From Lachnospiraceae bacterium (GTDB lineage: Bacteria; Bacillota; Clostridia; Lachnospirales; Lachnospiraceae): a stretch of DNA of 64,000 nucleotides. The number at the start of each line of letters is the position of its first letter. The stretch's first letter is position 1. Below are positions 1 to 8,870 of the stretch, piece by piece. Both the position numbers and the translations under genes were made by a program. Below the pieces are notes generated by a model. That model was not told where the DNA came from, did not search any database, and saw only the letters and a list, made by a program, of their open reading frames with translations. The stretch is taken from contig JAUNNN010000003.1 in the NCBI GenBank assembly GCA_030531435.1, positions 26,920 to 90,919 of the forward strand, read 5' to 3'.

Positions 1-13
1 TCGTCTGTGCCAT
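1..13 (-). CDS. First codons of a gene downstream of fliA (cut by window edge)
   Basis: Reading the minus strand, an ATG lies 8 bases past the fliA stop, preceded by AAGGGG at a 4-base spacing, and is followed by Ala-Gln-Thr before the window ends. The position fits another gene of the same operon. In related Lachnospiraceae a DUF342-type protein often follows fliA, but only four codons are visible, so the product cannot be stated. Confidence 0.3.
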
Positions 14-21
14 ATTTCCCC

Positions 22-789
22 TTAATCCGCTGATAAAACGATATCCATATATCCGCCAAGTTTCTGCTTCATTTTATTTAATGCCTTTGTATGAAGCTGA
101 GATACTCTTGATTCTGATACATCTAGGATATTGCTTATTTCCTTTAATGTAAGCTCTTCATAATAGTATAAAAGAATAACCTTCTGTTCCTTCTCAGTAA
201 GCTGGGTCAAAGCTTCTGCCAGCATCTTTTTAAGTTCTTCCTTCTCGATTGCTTCTTCTGGTCTGTCTACTCGTGATGATAAGCCACCTTCTGAAACGTC
301 GCTTCCTGACTCCATAAATTCATCCAGGGATACTACGCCAGTAACCTTCATCTGTGACTGCCAACCATCGTACTCCTCACTTGTAATACCAATGGCAGCT
401 GCTATTTCATCATCTGTAGCTTCTTTACCAGTTCTAAGCTCTATTTCTTTAATGGCCTCTGTGATCTTCTTCTGTCTTTGTCTGACAGTTCTTGGGATCC
501 AGTCCATTTTTCTAATCTGATCTAATATTGCTCCCCTGATTCTAAGAGATGCGTATGTCTCAAATTTAACATCTTTTGTCGCATCAAACTTATCTATGGC
601 ATCAATAAGACCAAAAATACCATAGCCTACCAGGTCGTCATATTCCACGTTGTAGCCAAGATACATAACAAGACGTCCTGCCACAAGCTTTACAAGTGGA
701 GCATACTCAAGTATAAGTTTTTCCCTAAGCTCAGCAGAATGAGTTTTTGAATACTCACTCCAAAGCTTTAACTTTGCGCCCTCGTCCAT
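22..789 (-). CDS. fliA: RNA polymerase sigma-28 factor for flagellar/motility genes
   Basis: This 255-residue protein is a FliA/SigD/WhiG-type sigma factor that directs RNA polymerase to late flagellar, chemotaxis and motility promoters. Region 2 is clear, with the YDDLVGYGIFGLIDAIDKFD and FETYASLRIRGAILDQIRKM motifs at about residues 50-95. Region 3 follows, and region 4 carries the helix-turn-helix LTLKEISNILDVSESRVSQL near residues 213-235. Length is normal for the family. It is the last complete gene of the fla/che cluster, as sigD is in Bacillus. A sigma-28-like promoter before fliK would place it under partial autoactivation. Its anti-sigma factor FlgM is not encoded in the window. Confidence 0.95.
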   Translation of the reverse strand: MDEGAKLKLWSEYSKTHSAELREKLILEYAPLVKLVAGRLVMYLGYNVEYDDLVGYGIFGLIDAIDKFDATKDVKFETYASLRIRGAILDQIRKMDWIPRTVRQRQKKITEAIKEIELRTGKEATDDEIAAAIGITSEEYDGWQSQMKVTGVVSLDEFMESGSDVSEGGLSSRVDRPEEAIEKEELKKMLAEALTQLTEKEQKVILLYYYEELTLKEISNILDVSESRVSQLHTKALNKMKQKLGGYMDIVLSAD

Positions 790-828
790 TTCCTTCTCCG
801 AAAATTTTCATTACAACCCAAAAATTAA

Positions 829-1143
829 TTATTCGACTTCTTCAGTAGTTTCTCCCTCAGTCACTACCATTCCGTCTTCTGTTTCTTCTGCTAACTCATC
901 GCTATCACCACTTTTTTCGATAACAGCGCCCTCATCCGCTACAGCATCCTCATTTTCTTCAACATATGGGATGTTTTTATCGATAATGATTTTGATGATA
1001 TAACCAAGAATAAGAAATAATAAAAGCGCAACAAATAACACTTTTACCATTTCTTCTAATGTATATCCATTTATATATGTACACACTACAGCTACCGAAC
1101 AGCCAAGTAGCATAACAGTAGCTGGAACCAATTTAGTTTTCAT
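829..1143 (-). CDS. Small membrane protein with acidic tail, between cheD and fliA
   Basis: I do not recognise a family for this 104-residue protein. Two hydrophobic segments (about residues 5-24 and 33-53) are followed by a tail very rich in Glu and Asp to the C terminus. It starts immediately at the cheD stop codon, so it is translated with the chemotaxis genes, and 39 bases separate it from fliA. In Bacillus a small membrane-anchored protein, SwrB, lies next to sigD on the other side. SwrB promotes basal body assembly. The resemblance here is only in position and single-protein topology, so a shared role is a guess. It is a real gene by spacing and composition. Confidence 0.7.
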   Translation of the reverse strand: MKTKLVPATVMLLGCSVAVVCTYINGYTLEEMVKVLFVALLLFLILGYIIKIIIDKNIPYVEENEDAVADEGAVIEKSGDSDELAEETEDGMVVTEGETTEEVE

Positions 1144-1629
1144 TTAAATCGTCTTCTGAGGCTTTCCAACTGACTTAATAACATAATCTCCTGTTTCAGG
1201 GAAGAACTCAACTGTACGACCATAATTAAGTCCTGTATCCTGAGCAAGAATTGGTATTTTTAATTCGCCTAAAACCTTCTTTACTGACTGAACATTTCTT
1301 TCTCCAACCGATGTTAAATCGTTTGAATTCTGAAACTGGAACATCTGAGCTCCACCAGCTATTTTAGCAACTAGTCTTGATTTATTTGCACCAGCTTCAA
1401 CTAAAAGTCTAACCAGTTCTTTTGTTCCTGTATCAGCAAATTTTGGAATATTTGAATTATTTTGAATTAATGTACTGTCTGGGAGCATAACATGAGCTAA
1501 TCCACCGATTTTTGTCTGTGGATCTCTTATTGCCACTCCAACACATGACCCAAGTCCAAGAGTTGTAACAGCGTCTGGCGCCTTACATATCTTGAGATCA
1601 GCCATTCCTACTTTTATCATTTGCGACAT
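1144..1629 (-). CDS. cheD: Chemoreceptor glutamine deamidase CheD
   Basis: CheD deamidates glutamines on methyl-accepting chemotaxis proteins and binds CheC to raise its phosphatase activity. The 161-residue protein has the family signature TLGLGSCVGVAI, with catalytic Cys29, and GGLAHVMLP, with His46. The length is typical. It follows cheC by 15 bases and abuts the next small gene, giving the cheC-cheD order usual in Firmicutes. Function here is inferred from intact catalytic residues and the neighbouring CheC partner. Confidence 0.95.
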   Translation of the reverse strand: MSQMIKVGMADLKICKAPDAVTTLGLGSCVGVAIRDPQTKIGGLAHVMLPDSTLIQNNSNIPKFADTGTKELVRLLVEAGANKSRLVAKIAGGAQMFQFQNSNDLTSVGERNVQSVKKVLGELKIPILAQDTGLNYGRTVEFFPETGDYVIKSVGKPQKTI

Positions 1630-1644
1630 AACAACGCCTACCTA

Positions 1645-2259
1645 TTACATACCTATTGATGAAAGGATCTTATCATATGAATCAAGATCCGGAACTAAAA
1701 CAAAATATCCTTCTAACTTAACATCATCAGTAAACTCTGTTTTAATAAGAAGCATCTTATCTCCAAGCTCACCAAACTCAATTGCTGGTACTGATAAAAT
1801 GGCTTCACACATATCAACACTAATTGCTGGTACTGAAGCGTTTATAAATAAGTTTGTAAGTGTTGATAATGATGATAAATAAGAACCAGTAATAATATTA
1901 CCAATTTCCTTAAGCGCAGAAACTTCCATTTCTGTGAATTCGCCTTCAGTAGGTTCTTCCATTCCCATAAGCTTAGATACAAGAAGTTTTGCAGTATTCT
2001 CTTCAAGAAGGAACATGATACTACCTTTAATATCACCTTCAATAACCTGGTAAATACCAGCCATTATTGTTTCTTCTCCACCCATTTCCTGACCTATTTC
2101 AGAAAATTCCATAAGAGCTACCTTAGGTACTCTCATATCTACTTTTGTATTAAGCAAAGTAGCTAATGCTGTTGTAGCATTACCTGCTCCGATGTTCCCA
2201 ATTTCACTGAGAACATCGAAGTAAATGCTATCCATATTGTTTAAATCAATTCTTGCCAT
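1645..2259 (-). CDS. cheC: CheY-P phosphatase CheC
   Basis: CheC removes phosphate from CheY-P and takes part in adaptation together with CheD. The 204-residue protein carries both phosphatase half-sites: DVLSEIGNIGAGNATTAL near residues 15-32 (Glu19, Asn22) and ALKEIGNIITGSYLSSL in the second half. Both retain the E-x2-N pair expected of active sites. It lies 9 bases after cheW. The flagellar switch protein FliY encoded at 14842-16071 has the same fold and would be a second CheY-P phosphatase. Confidence 0.95.
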   Translation of the reverse strand: MARIDLNNMDSIYFDVLSEIGNIGAGNATTALATLLNTKVDMRVPKVALMEFSEIGQEMGGEETIMAGIYQVIEGDIKGSIMFLLEENTAKLLVSKLMGMEEPTEGEFTEMEVSALKEIGNIITGSYLSSLSTLTNLFINASVPAISVDMCEAILSVPAIEFGELGDKMLLIKTEFTDDVKLEGYFVLVPDLDSYDKILSSIGM

Positions 2260-2268
2260 AACAATCCT

Positions 2269-2733
2269 TTATGCCATTTCCTTCTCATTAATAACTGTTG
2301 AAAGCTCGAGAAGTGAAATAAGCTGATCTTCAACTTTTCCTACACCATTAATAAATGATGCATCCATTTTCTTACCGCTGTTAGAAACTGTATCAATCTT
2401 TGTCTCATCAAGAGTAACAACTTCTTTTACTTCATCAACGATGATTCCGATAGGAGCGTTGTTCTCTAACTTAACGATAATGATTCTTGATTTATTTGTA
2501 ATAACATCATCATCAAGACCCATCTTAATTCTAATGCTCATTACTGGAACAACTTCACCACGAAGATTGATAACTCCTTTGAAGTATTCCTGAGTATCAG
2601 GAACTCTTGTGATGCTCTGCATACGAAGAATGTTATCAACGAATGCGATATCTATTCCGTACTGTTCATCCCCTATTCCGATGACAATGTACTGCTTTTT
2701 ATCATATTCTCTAGCAATATTTAATGCATCCAT
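2269..2733 (-). CDS. cheW: Chemotaxis coupling protein CheW
   Basis: CheW is the adaptor that links chemoreceptors to the kinase CheA at the inner face of the membrane. The whole 154-residue protein is a single CheW domain, with the characteristic VIGIGDEQYGIDIAFVDNIL start and the GVINLRGEVVPVMSIR core at about residues 48-64. It lies 11 bases downstream of cheA, whose own P5 domain has the same fold. No unusual features were seen. Confidence 0.95.
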   Translation of the reverse strand: MDALNIAREYDKKQYIVIGIGDEQYGIDIAFVDNILRMQSITRVPDTQEYFKGVINLRGEVVPVMSIRIKMGLDDDVITNKSRIIIVKLENNAPIGIIVDEVKEVVTLDETKIDTVSNSGKKMDASFINGVGKVEDQLISLLELSTVINEKEMA

Positions 2734-2744
2734 TCTGGCCCCTC

Positions 2745-4874
2745 CTAAAATAGAACGTTTGTATCGATAATGAGTGCAACTTCACCATCACCAAGGATTG
2801 TTGCGCCGTTAATAATTCTTGAAGAACAGTTAATGTACTTACCAAGTGATTTAATAACGATTTCCTGCTGTCCCATAAGTTCATCTACTACAAGACCTGC
2901 AAGAGCATCGCCCTTCTTAACAATTACTACGATAAGGTTGTCATCATCCTTCTTATCCTTCTGAACACCAAGTACTGTGTCAAGTCTGATAATAGGAATA
3001 ACAATTCCTCTTAAATTGATAACCTCTTTATTTTCAACAAATTTAATATCTGATTCTGTAACTGCTTCAATTGTATCAATAGAGCCAAGTGCAATTGCGT
3101 ACTTTTCTTCTCCAACGATAACCATGAGAGCCTGAATAATAGCAAGTGTAAGTGGAAGTCTTACGCTGAATGTTGAACCTTCACCAAGCTTTGTCTTAAC
3201 AGATACATCACCACCAAGAGCTTCAATCTTTGATTTAACAACGTCAAGACCTACACCTCTACCAGATACATCTGTAACAACCTTTGCTGTTGAGAAACCA
3301 GCGCCAAAGAGAAGATCAACTGCTTCTTTATCTGACATTGCTTCAGCCTGTTCATGAGAAATAACTCCTCTATCAATAGCTTTCTGCTTAACAGCTGCAA
3401 CATCAATACCATTACCATCATCACCTACATCGATGATAACGTTATTACCTTCCTGGTACGCATTAAGGAATACATGACCTGTAGGATTTTTACCTCTTGC
3501 ACGTCTTACATCTTCCTTCTCAAGACCATGGTCAGCTGAGTTACGAAGTAAGTGCATAAGTGGATCACCGATTTCGTCTACAACTGTACGATCAAGTTCT
3601 GTTTCTTCACCAGTCATTGTAAGTTCCATTGGCTTATCAAGCTTCTTTGATAAATCTCTGATCATTCTTGGGAACTTAGCAAGTACTGACTCGATAGGAA
3701 CCATTCGAACCTTCATAACTGATTCGTGAAGGTTTGTAGTAACGCTTTCGAGATATTCTATCTGCTCATTAAACTCACCGTTGCCACCGCTTACATCGCC
3801 TGAACCAAATGATACAAGTGAGTTCTTTGCAATAATAAGCTCGCTGACAAGGTTCATAAGTGTATCTAACTTTTCAATATCTACACGAACTGTTCTGTTT
3901 ACAACTGGCTTATTTGTAGCTGCCTTCTTAGCAGGTGCAGCTTTTGTATCTGCTGACTGAGCAACTTCTGCCTGTTCTACAACTGCTGGTGCTTCAGAAG
4001 TCTTCTCTTCTTCCTTAGCTGGAGCAGCTTCTGCTTCTTCCTCTTCTTCTGCAACCTCAAGAATAGGATTTTCAATATCGATTTCAGCACCTTCTGCCTT
4101 TTCAATTTCTGAAACGCTTAAGATTGCTGTCTTAACGTCATCAAAAGAAGCCTCTGTAACTACGAATATTGAGAAATCAAATTCAAACTTTTCATCTTCA
4201 ATATCCTGTACTGGAGGATTAGATACGACGATTTCGCCGCCAAGTTCTTCAATTGCTTTAAATACGAGGAATGCTCTGGCAGCTTTAAGAATACATGATT
4301 CCTGAACATATACATCGAAACCATATACATGCATGCCTTTTACGATTGCATCTGCCATAACGTGCTGTTCAGCTTCCTGTACTTTGTAGCTCTGCCACTT
4401 CATACTTCCACCTTCAGCTGCTGGTGCAGGTGCCTTTTCTTCTTTTTCTGCGGCTGCTGCAGGTGCTGCTTCATCAGCTGCTGCTTCACCACCGCCATTT
4501 AGAATTGCCTGTAAAGCCTTAATAATAGGCTCGTTTTCATTTGTACCCTCATCCTGAGTGTTCTGAATATTGTCCTTGTACTCTTCAAGAGCATCAAGAG
4601 CTTTAAATAAAATATCTACAAGATGGCTGTTGACTTTAATTTTACCATTACGTACTTCTGAGAACACATTTTCCATATCATGAGTAAGGTTCTGCATTCT
4701 CTTATAACCCATAGTACCAGCCATACCTTTAAGTGAATGTGCCGCACGGAAGATCTCATTGATTGTATCTTCGTTCTCTGGCTCATTCTCGAGAATCATA
4801 AGCTGATCGCTAAGATTCTGAAGGTGTTCACCTGTTTCATCCAAGAAAATTTCTAAATACTGGCTTACATCCAT
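2745..4874 (-). CDS. cheA: Chemotaxis histidine kinase CheA
   Basis: CheA autophosphorylates in response to receptors and passes phosphate to CheY and CheB. In the 709-residue protein the order is: P1 Hpt domain with phosphorylated His46 in AAHSLKGMAGTMG, P2 CheY/CheB-binding region at roughly 155-270, a long Ala/Glu-rich linker, P3 dimerisation helices beginning VRVDIEKLDTLMNLVSELII, the P4 ATPase with LLRNSADHGLE (N box), DVGDDGNGID (G1) and GRGVGLDVV (G2), and a C-terminal P5 CheW-like domain ending at the stop. All catalytic boxes are intact. The linker between P1 and P2 (about residues 125-155) is also Ala/Glu rich. It starts 1 base after the cheB stop. Confidence 0.97.
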   Translation of the reverse strand: MDVSQYLEIFLDETGEHLQNLSDQLMILENEPENEDTINEIFRAAHSLKGMAGTMGYKRMQNLTHDMENVFSEVRNGKIKVNSHLVDILFKALDALEEYKDNIQNTQDEGTNENEPIIKALQAILNGGGEAAADEAAPAAAAEKEEKAPAPAAEGGSMKWQSYKVQEAEQHVMADAIVKGMHVYGFDVYVQESCILKAARAFLVFKAIEELGGEIVVSNPPVQDIEDEKFEFDFSIFVVTEASFDDVKTAILSVSEIEKAEGAEIDIENPILEVAEEEEEAEAAPAKEEEKTSEAPAVVEQAEVAQSADTKAAPAKKAATNKPVVNRTVRVDIEKLDTLMNLVSELIIAKNSLVSFGSGDVSGGNGEFNEQIEYLESVTTNLHESVMKVRMVPIESVLAKFPRMIRDLSKKLDKPMELTMTGEETELDRTVVDEIGDPLMHLLRNSADHGLEKEDVRRARGKNPTGHVFLNAYQEGNNVIIDVGDDGNGIDVAAVKQKAIDRGVISHEQAEAMSDKEAVDLLFGAGFSTAKVVTDVSGRGVGLDVVKSKIEALGGDVSVKTKLGEGSTFSVRLPLTLAIIQALMVIVGEEKYAIALGSIDTIEAVTESDIKFVENKEVINLRGIVIPIIRLDTVLGVQKDKKDDDNLIVVIVKKGDALAGLVVDELMGQQEIVIKSLGKYINCSSRIINGATILGDGEVALIIDTNVLF

Positions 4875-4875
4875 A

Positions 4876-6048
4876 TTAACGTACCCCCACGTTCTTAATA
4901 ATCTGTTCCGCTACGTCTTCGAGTGGAACCACGCTGTTACAAAGTCCTGAATTTGCAATAGCTCTTGGCATTCCATATACTGTACTGCTTTCTTCATCCT
5001 GAGCAACAACGAATATTTTCTTTTTATCATTTAACGCCTTAATACCGGCAGTACCATCAGCACCCATTCCAGTAAGTACAGCGCAAACAATCTCATCATA
5101 TGCAGAATCCATAAGTGATTCATACATGTAGTTTGCACAAGGCTTAACACCTTCTCTTGCAGGTTCATCAGATAATGTGATGTTGTAAAGCGCTCCTTTT
5201 TTTACAGCCTTCATATGAGTGCCACCTGGTGCAATATACACATGACCACGCTCAAGTATATCGCCTTCTTTAGCTTCTGTTACTTTTATCTCACTAATTT
5301 CATCAAGTCTTTCAGCAAGAGAAGCTGTGAATCCTTTTGGCATATGCTGAACAAGAAGTACAGGTGCATTTAAATTTGCTGGAAGTCTTGGAATTACATC
5401 CTGAAGAGCTCTTGGTCCACCTGTTGAACTTGCTATAGCAACAATCTTATTACCTAAAATAGCCTTATGTGGTTTTAATTTAATATCTGAAGATGCACTT
5501 AAAGATGCTTTTTGTTCCTTCTCTTTAAGTCTCTTCATATCGCTTTCGCCACGAGTATGGAAGTTTACATCATATCTCGCTGAGAAAGTTGGAGCTTTTT
5601 CATCTCCGGCTTTTTTCTGTGGAACACGATGCCTTGGAATACCTCTTGAGTTTGCTACTACATCAAGCAAAGTCAAAAATCTATTCTTAAATTCATCATG
5701 TCTCGCATCCGCAACATTCTCAGGCTTCTTAATGAAATCAATAGCTCCAAGTTCAAGGGCATCAATTGTTTCCTTAGCGCCTTCAGAAGTTGTAGTACTT
5801 GCCATAAGTACTTTTGCATGAACATTTGAATTCTGCAGTTCTTTTAGCATCTGCAGACCTGTCATACGAGGCATATATACATCAAGAACAACTGCATCGT
5901 ACTCTCTTGATACTATTAATTTAAAGCCTTCAGCCCCGTCGGTTGCCATGTCAGCAACTTCAAATCTATCATCTGATGTGATTATATCACACAACACTCT
6001 TCTCATGAGTGCAGAGTCATCTACAATGAGAATTTTTTTCTTAGGCAT
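4876..6048 (-). CDS. cheB: Protein-glutamate methylesterase/glutamine deamidase CheB
   Basis: CheB demethylates chemoreceptors when phosphorylated by CheA. The 390-residue protein has an N-terminal receiver domain with acidic DD at 10-11 and phosphoacceptor Asp56 (VVLDVYMPRMTG), a linker of about 70 residues, and a methylesterase domain with catalytic Ser208 in IASSTGGPRAL, His235 in LLVQHMPKGFT and the GMGADG aspartate. The start codon overlaps the stop of the upstream PilZ gene in a TAATG arrangement, which implies translational coupling. No cheR methyltransferase gene lies in the window, so it must be elsewhere. Confidence 0.96.
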   Translation of the reverse strand: MPKKKILIVDDSALMRRVLCDIITSDDRFEVADMATDGAEGFKLIVSREYDAVVLDVYMPRMTGLQMLKELQNSNVHAKVLMASTTTSEGAKETIDALELGAIDFIKKPENVADARHDEFKNRFLTLLDVVANSRGIPRHRVPQKKAGDEKAPTFSARYDVNFHTRGESDMKRLKEKEQKASLSASSDIKLKPHKAILGNKIVAIASSTGGPRALQDVIPRLPANLNAPVLLVQHMPKGFTASLAERLDEISEIKVTEAKEGDILERGHVYIAPGGTHMKAVKKGALYNITLSDEPAREGVKPCANYMYESLMDSAYDEIVCAVLTGMGADGTAGIKALNDKKKIFVVAQDEESSTVYGMPRAIANSGLCNSVVPLEDVAEQIIKNVGVR

Positions 6049-6764
6049 TACATTCCCTTCTCTCTTCTACGGATTTTTCTTTCTTCTTCAAATATATATT
6101 TAATGATACTTTCACGTTCATCGTTCATCATATTTATGAACTGAATTCTATGCTCGTACTCGCCTTCTCTATTCTCTATTTCTTCTGATAGAAGAATGCG
6201 TCCAATAAGCTTGTACTCTGTATTCTGTCCGTTTACATATAAGTTAAACGCAAAGAGGATATTACTATCCTTTGGATATCTTACTTTAGAAATAAATCTT
6301 GCTCCACCACCACTTATATCTACCATTACACCATTATCAAATGTAATATCTGTATCAATAAAATGTACATGCTCGCTGAACTGGGATACATCTTTTTCAG
6401 AAATCATTGAGCTCTTCATATCAAGAACACAGTTAAGTCTGTAGTACTCTCTACGCTGATATCTTCTAAGATCAGTAATAAACTCCATTACAAGAACATA
6501 TACATTATCTGACTTATATCTTTCAGCAACTCTTGCCATACACTGAAACAGACCTGATGGTGTATAAAAACAAAGACTGTATTCATCATCTACAGATAAA
6601 AGAATCAGCTTTCCCTGTTCCATTGGCATTGCGATTTTGATTTGATCTTCTGACTCGATATCAAAAACCTGGCTTCGATAGCTTTTCTTTTCTTGAACTG
6701 TACCTTGAGCCTTTACAGTTTCGATATCAACTCTGTCCCCCACATTGATGTACTTTGAAATCAT
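6048..6764 (-). CDS. YcgR-like PilZ domain protein (c-di-GMP-responsive flagellar brake candidate)
   Basis: The 238-residue protein has the two-domain layout of YcgR-type proteins: an N-terminal beta domain to about residue 95, then a PilZ domain. The c-di-GMP-binding signature is visible as RRYQRREYYRL (RxxxR) and VMVDISGGGARF (DxSxxG). Known members bind c-di-GMP and slow the flagellar motor (YcgR in enterics, MotI/DgrA in Bacillus). It is inserted between flhG and cheB, where Bacillus subtilis has no gene, and overlaps cheB by one base. An EAL protein, a degenerate HD-GYP protein and an active-looking HD-GYP protein elsewhere in the window could set the c-di-GMP level it senses. Confidence 0.85.
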   Translation of the reverse strand: MISKYINVGDRVDIETVKAQGTVQEKKSYRSQVFDIESEDQIKIAMPMEQGKLILLSVDDEYSLCFYTPSGLFQCMARVAERYKSDNVYVLVMEFITDLRRYQRREYYRLNCVLDMKSSMISEKDVSQFSEHVHFIDTDITFDNGVMVDISGGGARFISKVRYPKDSNILFAFNLYVNGQNTEYKLIGRILLSEEIENREGEYEHRIQFINMMNDERESIIKYIFEEERKIRRREKGM

Positions 6765-6777
6765 TTACACTTCCCCC

Positions 6778-7662
6778 TTATATAAATTTCTTCCCTTTTA
6801 CCATATTTGCAAAAAATCCAGCCATACCATGTTTTGTAACAACAGGTTCAGGACTATTTGTTGTAAGTGTTTTTGCAAGATCCATAAATGCTAACGCAGA
6901 CTTTGAATTTGGATTTTGAATAGATACTGGTGTCTGCTGCATTACTGCTTTCACAAGCTGATTATCATCTGGAATAACACCTACAAATTCAATATTCATC
7001 TTAAGATATCTTTGAACTACAGCATTTAATTTTGTAAATAACTGTTTTCCTTCATCATAGTTTTCAGCTTTATTTGCTACTACTTTTACCTGAGTCATTG
7101 CGGCATTATATCTTGGATGTCTGTTAAGCGCTTTAAGAAGCGAATATGAGTCAGTAATTGATGTTGGTTCAGGAGTTGTTACTAAAAGCACTTCCTTACT
7201 TGCAACTAAAAATTCAAGAACCGCATCACTAATTCCAGCGCCTGTATCAATAATTATTACATCTGCAAGCTTATCAAGCTCCGCAAGATTCTGGATAAGA
7301 TAGTTAATATAGTCTCTTCCTAAATTAGATAATCCTGCTATTCCAGAGCCCCCTGAAATAAAGCCAATATCCATTGGTCCAACTGTAATTATTTCACGAA
7401 TATTCTTTCCCTGATATATTAAGTCAGACAAATTGTGTTTAGGAACTGCACCAAACATTACTTCAATGTTTGCCAGACCAAAATCTGCATCAAAAATAAT
7501 TACTCTCTTGCCCATCTTCTTAAACTGAACAGCAAGATTTATAGACACATTTGATTTTCCAACTCCACCCTTTCCACTTGTTACTGTAATAACTCTGGCT
7601 GATGGTGTATTTGCCACTGACTGGGCCTTTATTATGTTTCTAAGCTGTGTTGCCTGGTCCAT
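6778..7662 (-). CDS. flhG: Flagellar number regulator, MinD/ParA-type ATPase FlhG
   Basis: FlhG (YlxH) is a ParA/MinD-family ATPase that works against FlhF to set flagellar number and placement. The 294-residue protein has the deviant Walker A motif SGKGGVGKSN at about 29-38, the FDADFGLANIEVMFG switch I region, and the IDTGAG Walker B/switch II region. It starts at the flhF stop with a one-base overlap. A C-terminal basic/hydrophobic tail (VKGKKFI) could be the membrane-targeting helix typical of MinD relatives. Confidence 0.93.
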   Translation of the reverse strand: MDQATQLRNIIKAQSVANTPSARVITVTSGKGGVGKSNVSINLAVQFKKMGKRVIIFDADFGLANIEVMFGAVPKHNLSDLIYQGKNIREIITVGPMDIGFISGGSGIAGLSNLGRDYINYLIQNLAELDKLADVIIIDTGAGISDAVLEFLVASKEVLLVTTPEPTSITDSYSLLKALNRHPRYNAAMTQVKVVANKAENYDEGKQLFTKLNAVVQRYLKMNIEFVGVIPDDNQLVKAVMQQTPVSIQNPNSKSALAFMDLAKTLTTNSPEPVVTKHGMAGFFANMVKGKKFI

Positions 7663-8870
7663 TATTTACCTCCAAGCAGCTGCTTAACTGTACTCTGTGG
7701 ACTAAACTCTTCGATATCATCAGGTACATTCTGACCACATGTTACGTATGACATTTCAGCCCCAGTGTGAAGTCTTACATTATATATGTTTCCAAGAGTT
7801 GATGTTTCATCAAGCTTTGTGAAAATAATCTTGTACTTTGTGAATTCAGAGTATGTATCACAAACAGAAATAAGATCACGATACTTTGTCGTAGCTGAAA
7901 GAACAAGATATACTTCCTTCTCATAGCTTTCATCTACACAGTCTAAGAACTGCTTCATACCATTTTTCTGATTTTCGTTATTTTGTGAATGACCAGCTGT
8001 ATCAATCAAAATAAAATCAGATGTTGAGAAATCCTTAAGAGCCGCTACAAGCTCATCTGTTGTGTAAATAACTCTAAATGGATTTTCAAGAATATTTGCA
8101 TATGTTCTAAGCTGTTCAGCAGCAGCTATTCTATATGTATCTGTTGTAAGTAAGGTAACCTTCTTTTTATCATTTAAAGAAAGCTTTGATGCAATTTTTG
8201 CAATTGTAGTTGTCTTACCTACGCCAGTCGTTCCTACAAAAAATACAATCTTTGGTCCGTTTGTTCCTTCTTTGATTACAGAAGTCTTACCAAACTTTAG
8301 AATCATTTTTTGATAAATATTTGCAAGTATATAATCAATAGTTGCATTTGGCTTATTTAATGAAGCAGCGCCATCGATTATATTATTTACGTACTTTTCA
8401 TCAACCTCATTATCAATAAGTGTATTATAAATAAGCTTGAAGAAATCAGTATTTTTACTATCATCTTTTTTAATAGATTCTGGTTCTTCCTTTACAAGCT
8501 GTTTCTCTAAAAGTGTATGAAGACTCTCAAGCTTTTCTTCTATATTATTAGAAGGAATATTTTCAACAGGTGCCTTTACTGGTGGCTCTTCTATTACAGG
8601 CTTAGCAGGTGCTTTATATGGAGTGTACTCTGGTTCCTTTGGAACAACTTCTCTTATGGCACTAACTGCTTCTGCAATCTTGCCATAATTTGTATCCTGC
8701 TCCTCTTCTACAGCAGCACTTACTTCATAAACTTTTCTTCTAAGGAATGAAAATAAACCCTTTGGCTTTGTCTGACGAACATGCATAATTACAACATTTT
8801 CGCCCAGTTCAGCTTTAGCGTTGTTTACTGCCTCTAATTCTGTTTTTCCCTGAAATTTTTTAATAATCAT
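7662..8870 (-). CDS. flhF: Flagellar biosynthesis SRP-type GTPase FlhF
   Basis: FlhF is the SRP-family GTPase that positions new flagella and recruits early basal body parts. The 402-residue protein has the variable basic N domain, a Pro/Glu-rich linker around residues 75-135, and a G domain with P-loop GTTGVGKTTT at about 213-222, TTDTYRIAAAEQL, the DTAGHSQ switch and TKLDE specificity motif. flhF lies directly after flhA with no intergenic space and overlaps flhG by one base, the usual FlhA-FlhF-FlhG arrangement in Firmicutes. Confidence 0.95.
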   Translation of the reverse strand: MIIKKFQGKTELEAVNNAKAELGENVVIMHVRQTKPKGLFSFLRRKVYEVSAAVEEEQDTNYGKIAEAVSAIREVVPKEPEYTPYKAPAKPVIEEPPVKAPVENIPSNNIEEKLESLHTLLEKQLVKEEPESIKKDDSKNTDFFKLIYNTLIDNEVDEKYVNNIIDGAASLNKPNATIDYILANIYQKMILKFGKTSVIKEGTNGPKIVFFVGTTGVGKTTTIAKIASKLSLNDKKKVTLLTTDTYRIAAAEQLRTYANILENPFRVIYTTDELVAALKDFSTSDFILIDTAGHSQNNENQKNGMKQFLDCVDESYEKEVYLVLSATTKYRDLISVCDTYSEFTKYKIIFTKLDETSTLGNIYNVRLHTGAEMSYVTCGQNVPDDIEEFSPQSTVKQLLGGK

